This document shows, piece by piece, positions 59,159 to 64,000 of a stretch of 64,000 nt of DNA. Positions within the stretch are counted from its first letter, which is position 1; the number at the start of each line of letters is the position of its first letter. The stretch comes from Chaetoderma sp. LZ-2023a (lineage: Eukaryota > Mollusca > Caudofoveata > Chaetodermatida > Chaetodermatidae). The stretch lies in NCBI GenBank assembly GCA_034401795.1, contig CM067370.1, positions 61,110,369 to 61,174,368 of the forward strand, read 5' to 3'. The notes under the pieces are model-generated. The model saw nothing but the letters and a program-made list of their open reading frames with translations, did no database searches and had not been told where the DNA came from. Made by a program: the position numbers and the translations under genes.

Positions 59159-60896
59159 AACAAGAGGCCCAAGGGACGGTGGCGCTCACCTGGACGATTG
59201 GCAGTTGAAATCTAAGATGGCCAACAAAAGTATTGACCAATCAAAATTCTGTATATATGTTCTGAAGCTTACCCACCTCGAGTCCTCCTTCCAGCTAAGA
59301 TTGATTGAAATCTGCCAAGTGGTTAATGAGGTGTAGCCTTTTAATTGACTTAACACTTGAAAAATTCAAGATGGCCATCCAAAAATTGACCAATCAAAAT
59401 TCTGCATACTAGATCTGAAGCCTGCTGACATAGGGTTCTTCCATCCAAGTCTGGTTGAAATCGACCAAGCACTTAATGAAGAGTAGTGTTTTAAGCGATA
59501 TTAGGCAAATTTTCATAAAATTCAAGATTTTCACACAAAAAATTTACCAATCAAAATTCTGTATACACGTCCTGAAACCTACATCCATAGGGTCCTTCCA
59601 GCTACACTAGGTTGAAATCTGCCAAGTGGTTAATGATTTACAAAATCTCAGATTTTCACCCAAAAAAATGATCAATCAAAACTATGAAAAGAAGTTTTAG
59701 AGCCTACCACTATAGAATGCATCTAGTCAAATTTGGTTGAAATACCGTATTTATTCTAATTTTCCTGCCCCTCCCAATTATACCGCCCCCATGTTTTTGA
59801 GCATGGTGAAAAACCCCACTACTTTACTAATAGTAAGAAATATTAAATCTTCTGCTGTTATGTCGTCTTCAAAGAAGAAAAACATCCAGGAAATATAAAA
59901 TATACAGCAATATTTTGCTCATTTTCGTGATTACATGCTAAAAAAAACCCTCTTTTTCCGTCAGCGTATCCCGTCGTTCAATGACACAGCATCTAACGCT
60001 TTTTTTGTTGAATTGGCATTAAGATACGGCTATAAATTTTCTAATGTATCACTGAACGCATCACAAACGCGCCTCCAGTCAATTCGACCAATGCCTAAAT
60101 CGTTTCTGATCAGTATCTTGCCGTTCGGTGATAGAACTGCTAACGTGAATTATGCGCCAAGATACGGCTATGGCTTATTTTCCGATGTATCAGTGAACGC
60201 ATTACAAACGCGCCTCCATCCAATTTAACAACGGATAAATTGTTTGTTCCTCGCTTCACTAAATGTCACCGTATGTCCAAAATAAAGCCTCTGAATAAAT
60301 AATCTAATGTGAACCGAGTAGTTTTTATGAATATTTGAGCATATTTAGCAGAAGTTGCATGGAATACTATAATTATATACTGATTCAAGGTGACAGAAAA
60401 CCGTTCTAGTTTCGCGGTACTTTTTTCAAACTTTCCACCCTAATTAACCCGCCCCCTTTGATGTCCGCTAGCCGCCCACCAGTATAATTAGAATAAATAC
60501 GGTATGTCAAGCAGCTAAGGAGGAGTTGCATTTTGACCATTTCCGGTAGATTTATCAAAAAATCTGATTTTCACCCAAAGAAATGTATCTATCAAAATTC
60601 TGAAAAGATGTTCTAGAGCCTACCATCATAGAACGCATCTAGTTAAATTTGGTTGAAATATGTCGAGCAGCTAAGGAGTAGCATTTTGACCATTTCCGGT
60701 AGATTTTTCATAAAATCTCAGATTTTCACCCAAAAATTTATCAATCAAAATTCTGAAAAAATGTCTGGTGGGTACTATCTTAGGATCATTTCAGTCAAAT
60801 TTGGTTGAAAGCGGTCAAACCGCTAAGGAGAAGCGATTTGATGGACGTACAGACAGCCGCCATGGCATAAGCACACTTAAAGGCCAGGTCAGCTAA
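59159..60896 (+). mobile_element. AACAAGAGGCCC family, full copy interrupted by a MITE
   Basis: Left end AACAAGAGGCCCAAGGGACG, then GCGCTCACCTGG. Right end CGCCATGGCATAAGCACACT, then AAAGGCCAGGTCAGCTAA. Without the 758-bp insert at 59745-60502 the element would be about 0.98 kb. The interior uses the CCGGTAGATTTT units. Confidence 0.8.
59745..60502. mobile_element. TA-flanked MITE nested in the preceding element
   Basis: 17-bp perfect terminal inverted repeats CCGTATTTATTCTAATT / AATTAGAATAAATACGG, flanked by a TA duplication (59743-59744 and 60503-60504). The host sequence GGTTGAAATATGTCAAGCAG is intact in sibling copies, so the empty site is known. The interior holds an open frame at 59935-60228 made of two diverged 138-bp copies. 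No transposase recognised. Confidence 0.9.
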
Positions 60897-62429
60897 AAAC
60901 CAAGATAGTGTTTTTCATATGTAGTCGTAAAATTTTCTGGCGATATTAACTCAGGTGAATGTGATAAATGGGTGTAAATACTGCATTATATCTACATCAC
61001 TTATTTCGTGACTTGTTTTGATGAAAAACATTAAAATGTTTAAATCCGTCATTGGTTTTTTTCAAATAGTTTTCGGGGCATTCAATACAGTGCCATTGAC
61101 CCCTCCCCCCACGAATAATTTGGCTAGAATATCAATGTTTTTCAAACTAAACACTCACTGATCATAAAATATCGCGCAACGCAGATTTGTTATAATTATT
61201 TTCATTAATAGCATGCATGTTTGGCAAAAATATAGGCAAGCCTGTTAGTGACATATGAAACCTTAGAAAACCACTGCACCACACTTTCAGAAACCACTGC
61301 GCCACACCTAGCTGAATTTTCATCTTTCTTGGGCCGCTTTTGTCTTGCCAGATTGTTTTGTCAGTGTTCACAAATTGCCTTAATTTTTCTATAATTTAGC
61401 ATATTAATTGTGGTTTCTGACCACCTATTACTATCTGGCAATTAGACTGGAGGCATTTTAGGGATCTGATCAGCGATACCAATCTTCTCTCTTTTTTCAA
61501 GCATTGTGTTAGCAATTCCCATTTGATAGCAATTCCCATTTAAATTAAAGTTTGTAGCTTTTTTAAAGATATTTCCAATACTAGCAGTTTGGATAGCTTT
61601 ATGCCTCCCCAACCCACCATTACCACCATGATTAACCGAAAAACTGCGATTATTTATCTAAAACAAGAGGCCCCTGTATCGCTCACATGGAACGAGGAGT
61701 CAGTTGTCGCGGCAGGGACATGTACAAATTACTGATGCATTAAGCAAGTCTGGCTAAGCAAAAGCAACACCAATTTGTGGAAAAATACAATCCTCTTCAA
61801 CCTCTTTGTAATGAAAAATGGAACATGTTACTCATATTGTGGCAAAACCTATTTACATGTATTTCATTTTGCTTCAATGTTCATTTAAATAACACATCTA
61901 GATACAATATCAAGTTTATGTCATGTAGTTGTTTCCTCTTTAGTTGTCAATGTATTGGCACCTAATTAATAGACTCCATTGGGTTAAATATTTAGATTTG
62001 CTTAAATGGGTCATCTTCTTAAGAAAATAATTCCATATTACAATATTTTTTGCTCTGACACCGACATACTCCATTCACTCATTAACATACTTTAGAACTT
62101 TTATCACGCTGATGTCAATTCAGTTTTAACCATTTTAGAGAATTGATTCCACCATTTCTTGAAATATACCTAAAATAAGCTCACCCCTTTCTCAAAGATG
62201 TTTGTTTGGAAATTGAACACCTCTTGTCCTAATAGAATCCTAGGCTACTAATAGACTAGATAGATGTACATTACTTTCCATTTTGCAAAACAACTATCTT
62301 GGAGATTGAAAGTCGTTGATTATTCGATTATTTACTAACTATAGCACTGACTGCCACACATAATTACGTCTTTTTCTAATGGCATATGGCATCATGGAAT
62401 GAGCCAAATATCACTGCATATTATCTTAC
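60897..62429. other. Intronic, nothing recognised
   Basis: Apart from AACAAGAGGCCCCTGTATCG at 61662, which is a left end without a recognisable body, no feature could be supported. Open frames at 61162-61371 and 61777-61965 have no domain. Confidence 0.4.
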
Positions 62430-62629
62430 AAAACATCTGTAATCCCGTGTATGTTTAAGCTTGTCATCAGATCCACGGCTCTCTTCTTTCTGCTCCATAC
62501 TAGATATGATCCTCCACGATGCTCTTCTCGCTCCAATGACATTTTTATAGGCGACTGATAATAGATTTCTTTCTTCAATTGTCATATCGAGGTCTAGATG
62601 CGCAACCTTCTTCATACTTTCAACCATCT
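62430..62629 (-). CDS. YWHAE: 14-3-3 epsilon, second coding exon
   Basis: Acceptor TTCTTTTAG, then AG (completing Glu) and [20 protein letters not shown], then [29 protein letters not shown]..., ending DYRCF before GTAAGA. This is the first 14-3-3 signature region ([13 protein letters not shown]). Lys in YKNV and the first Arg in GARRASWR are the groove residues that hold the phosphate. The ATG at 62625-62627 is internal Met, not the start; about 22 residues are encoded upstream. The Cys-Phe at the exon end replaces the Gln-Met usual in vertebrates. Confidence 0.97.
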
Positions 62630-64000
62630 CTAAAAGAAAGAAGATTAAAGCAGATTATGGTATGGGTTTAAATCCTAACAGGTTGCGGGTAATATTGGTG
62701 GGTCGGTGGCGCAAGCATGAAATTTTACTACGAGATAGTGATACGTTAGGTGACAATGCTGAATCCTTAGAGAATGGAATGACTGGAAGCTCCTGCTTTA
62801 GATAATTTGCATCAACAGCTGCCAGGCTAGTAAGTCTTAATATATCCGGACATTGCACAAATAAGGGAAACCAAAAGACCGAAGCAAGTGGGAGGTGGGG
62901 GGTGTCGAAAGTTTCAGTCTTTTCCCCTACTTGGCAGTACATATTTAATGCACTGCAGGTACAGATTAAACATCAGATTTGGAAGCTAAGTATGAAAAAA
63001 GACTGAGGCAAACCCAATTTATTAGTTCCAATTCTGCAACAACACTTTATCCATACGTTTTTCTAAGAAAATTGGGGATTATGCTAGATTCACAAGTTCA
63101 TCTTTCCCCACAGCGGAGATACAGGACTTATCACATCCACTGACACCAATCAGATTTTAAGATAACTGGGTCAATTTTAGTCAAACTTGGGTAAACCTTT
63201 TTCACAGAAATCTGAATGGTAAATTTTCCAGCTTTCCAACTTTGTTCAAGGGAACTTGATTGGCCAAATGGTTTGGCGGCCATCTCGGATGACCTAGTTT
63301 TCACGAAAATGATTTCTCCAGAACCGCTGGACAGATCGGGACAAAATTTGTGAAGTTTTACTAAAATTGGCCCAGTGTTAATAAGCTGTTTTTTAAAATG
63401 ATTTTCTGAAAAATTTGAAGATAATACCAGATGTTCAACAAAAAAGCAAAATTTTGAGCAATTTATGGCAGACATATTGGTTTGACATATCTCCATGGAA
63501 CACACTCTAATGGCCTTTAGTCCATAATCATATCTCCCAAATTTTGTCCCGACCTGTCCAGCGGTTCTGGAGAAATCGTTTTCACGAAAACTAGGTCATC
63601 CGAGATGGCCAATCAAGTTCCCTCGAACAAAGTTGGTATAGATCTTACCCGAACTGATATTTCATGAATTTGAAATCAATCCCCTAAACGGGTTGGGATA
63701 AGATTTTTAGACATTTAAAAAAATCAGCCAAAATCCATGATGGCTACCAGCCAAATTGGCCGATCGGTTTTGTTGAACAAACACAGATCTCTATGCCCTC
63801 AGAATGCTTCCTGCCGTATATACTTGAAATCGGTCAAGTGGTTCTAAAGATATTTTAAATTTCCCATTGCTTTAGCATTTGGCGAGAAAATGATCCATGA
63901 TGGCCGACAATCTGTTTATCCGACAACTTCGCAAGTGGTAAATATGACATTAGCATACTCAAAATCCTATATAAAAACAATTTCGGATTGAAAATCCATC
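62630..64000 (-). other. YWHAE: YWHAE first intron (partial) with repeat copies
   Basis: No first coding exon of 14-3-3 was found before the right edge. From about 63130 to 64000 pieces of the AAGATGGCCGCC repeat occur, first in reverse (GGCGGCCATCTCGGATGACC at about 63273), then forward (about 63490 on, GAAATCGGTCAAGTGGTTCT). Open frames at 62655-62942 and 63131-63505 are repeat or intron readings. Confidence 0.6.

Larger units (their letters stand above)
54900..62429 (-). other. YWHAE: YWHAE intron, about 7.5 kb
   Basis: Donor GTAAGA at 62429 and acceptor TTTTAG at 54900. It contains a tandem repeat at 55470-56130, MITEs at about 56518-56762 and 56836-57050, the repeat element ending at 58498, and an AACAAGAGGCCC element with a nested MITE at 59159-60896. 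From 60900 to 62420 I see only a short AACAAGAGGCC end at 61662. Confidence 0.8.

Noticed and set aside
62421..62627. 14-3-3 starting at Met of MVESMKK
   Set aside because: This Met is internal in the family, and an acceptor precedes it with the two bases needed to finish Glu.

Overview
This window looks like a repeat-rich piece of a metazoan nuclear genome, most likely a marine invertebrate. The evidence is spliced genes with GT-AG introns, three minisatellites, and dense MITE-like and retroelement debris. Recurrent motifs such as AAGGGAGATAACTC and AACAAGAGGCCCAATGGGCC remind me of molluscan or other lophotrochozoan genomes. That placement rests on memory and was not tested by any search.

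Only two conserved cellular genes are convincing, and they lie tail to tail. On the + strand, four exons (15833-15917, 19483-19575, 20619-20713, 22882-23125) encode the C-terminal about 171 residues of the pre-rRNA 2'-O-methyltransferase FTSJ3/Spb1. Its upstream exons were not found here. On the - strand, four exons (62430-62629, 54793-54899, 40621-40976, 37120-37175) encode nearly all of 14-3-3 epsilon (YWHAE); only the first coding exon, about 22 residues, lies beyond the right edge. All exon phases join without conflict in both genes.

The remainder is mostly mobile DNA. Positions 1-2783 hold the 3' part of a DIRS-type tyrosine-recombinase retrotransposon: an RNase H tail, a Cys-rich segment, then a recombinase broken by one stop and one frameshift. 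Positions about 27480-29200 hold a decayed non-LTR reverse transcriptase. The largest YWHAE intron contains an unrecognised degenerate element (about 45970-49540) with a hydrophobic/helical gene remnant on the - strand and another remnant on the + strand, separated by an inserted MITE. Several non-autonomous families recur: (i) long elements bounded by AACAAGAGGCCC... and ...CCAGGTGAGCTAA; (ii) TTAA-flanked palindromic MITEs with a 34-bp hairpin; (iii) a second TTAA-flanked hairpin family; (iv) a TA-flanked MITE nested inside family (i). Minisatellites with 38-, 41- and 38-bp units lie at 13716-14270, 14271-15500 and 42251-43105.

No CRISPR array, operon or prokaryotic feature is present. The least explained item is the two-gene remnant at 46-49.5 kb; the clearest structural signals are the palindromic TTAA MITEs and the datable nested insertion at 59745-60502.
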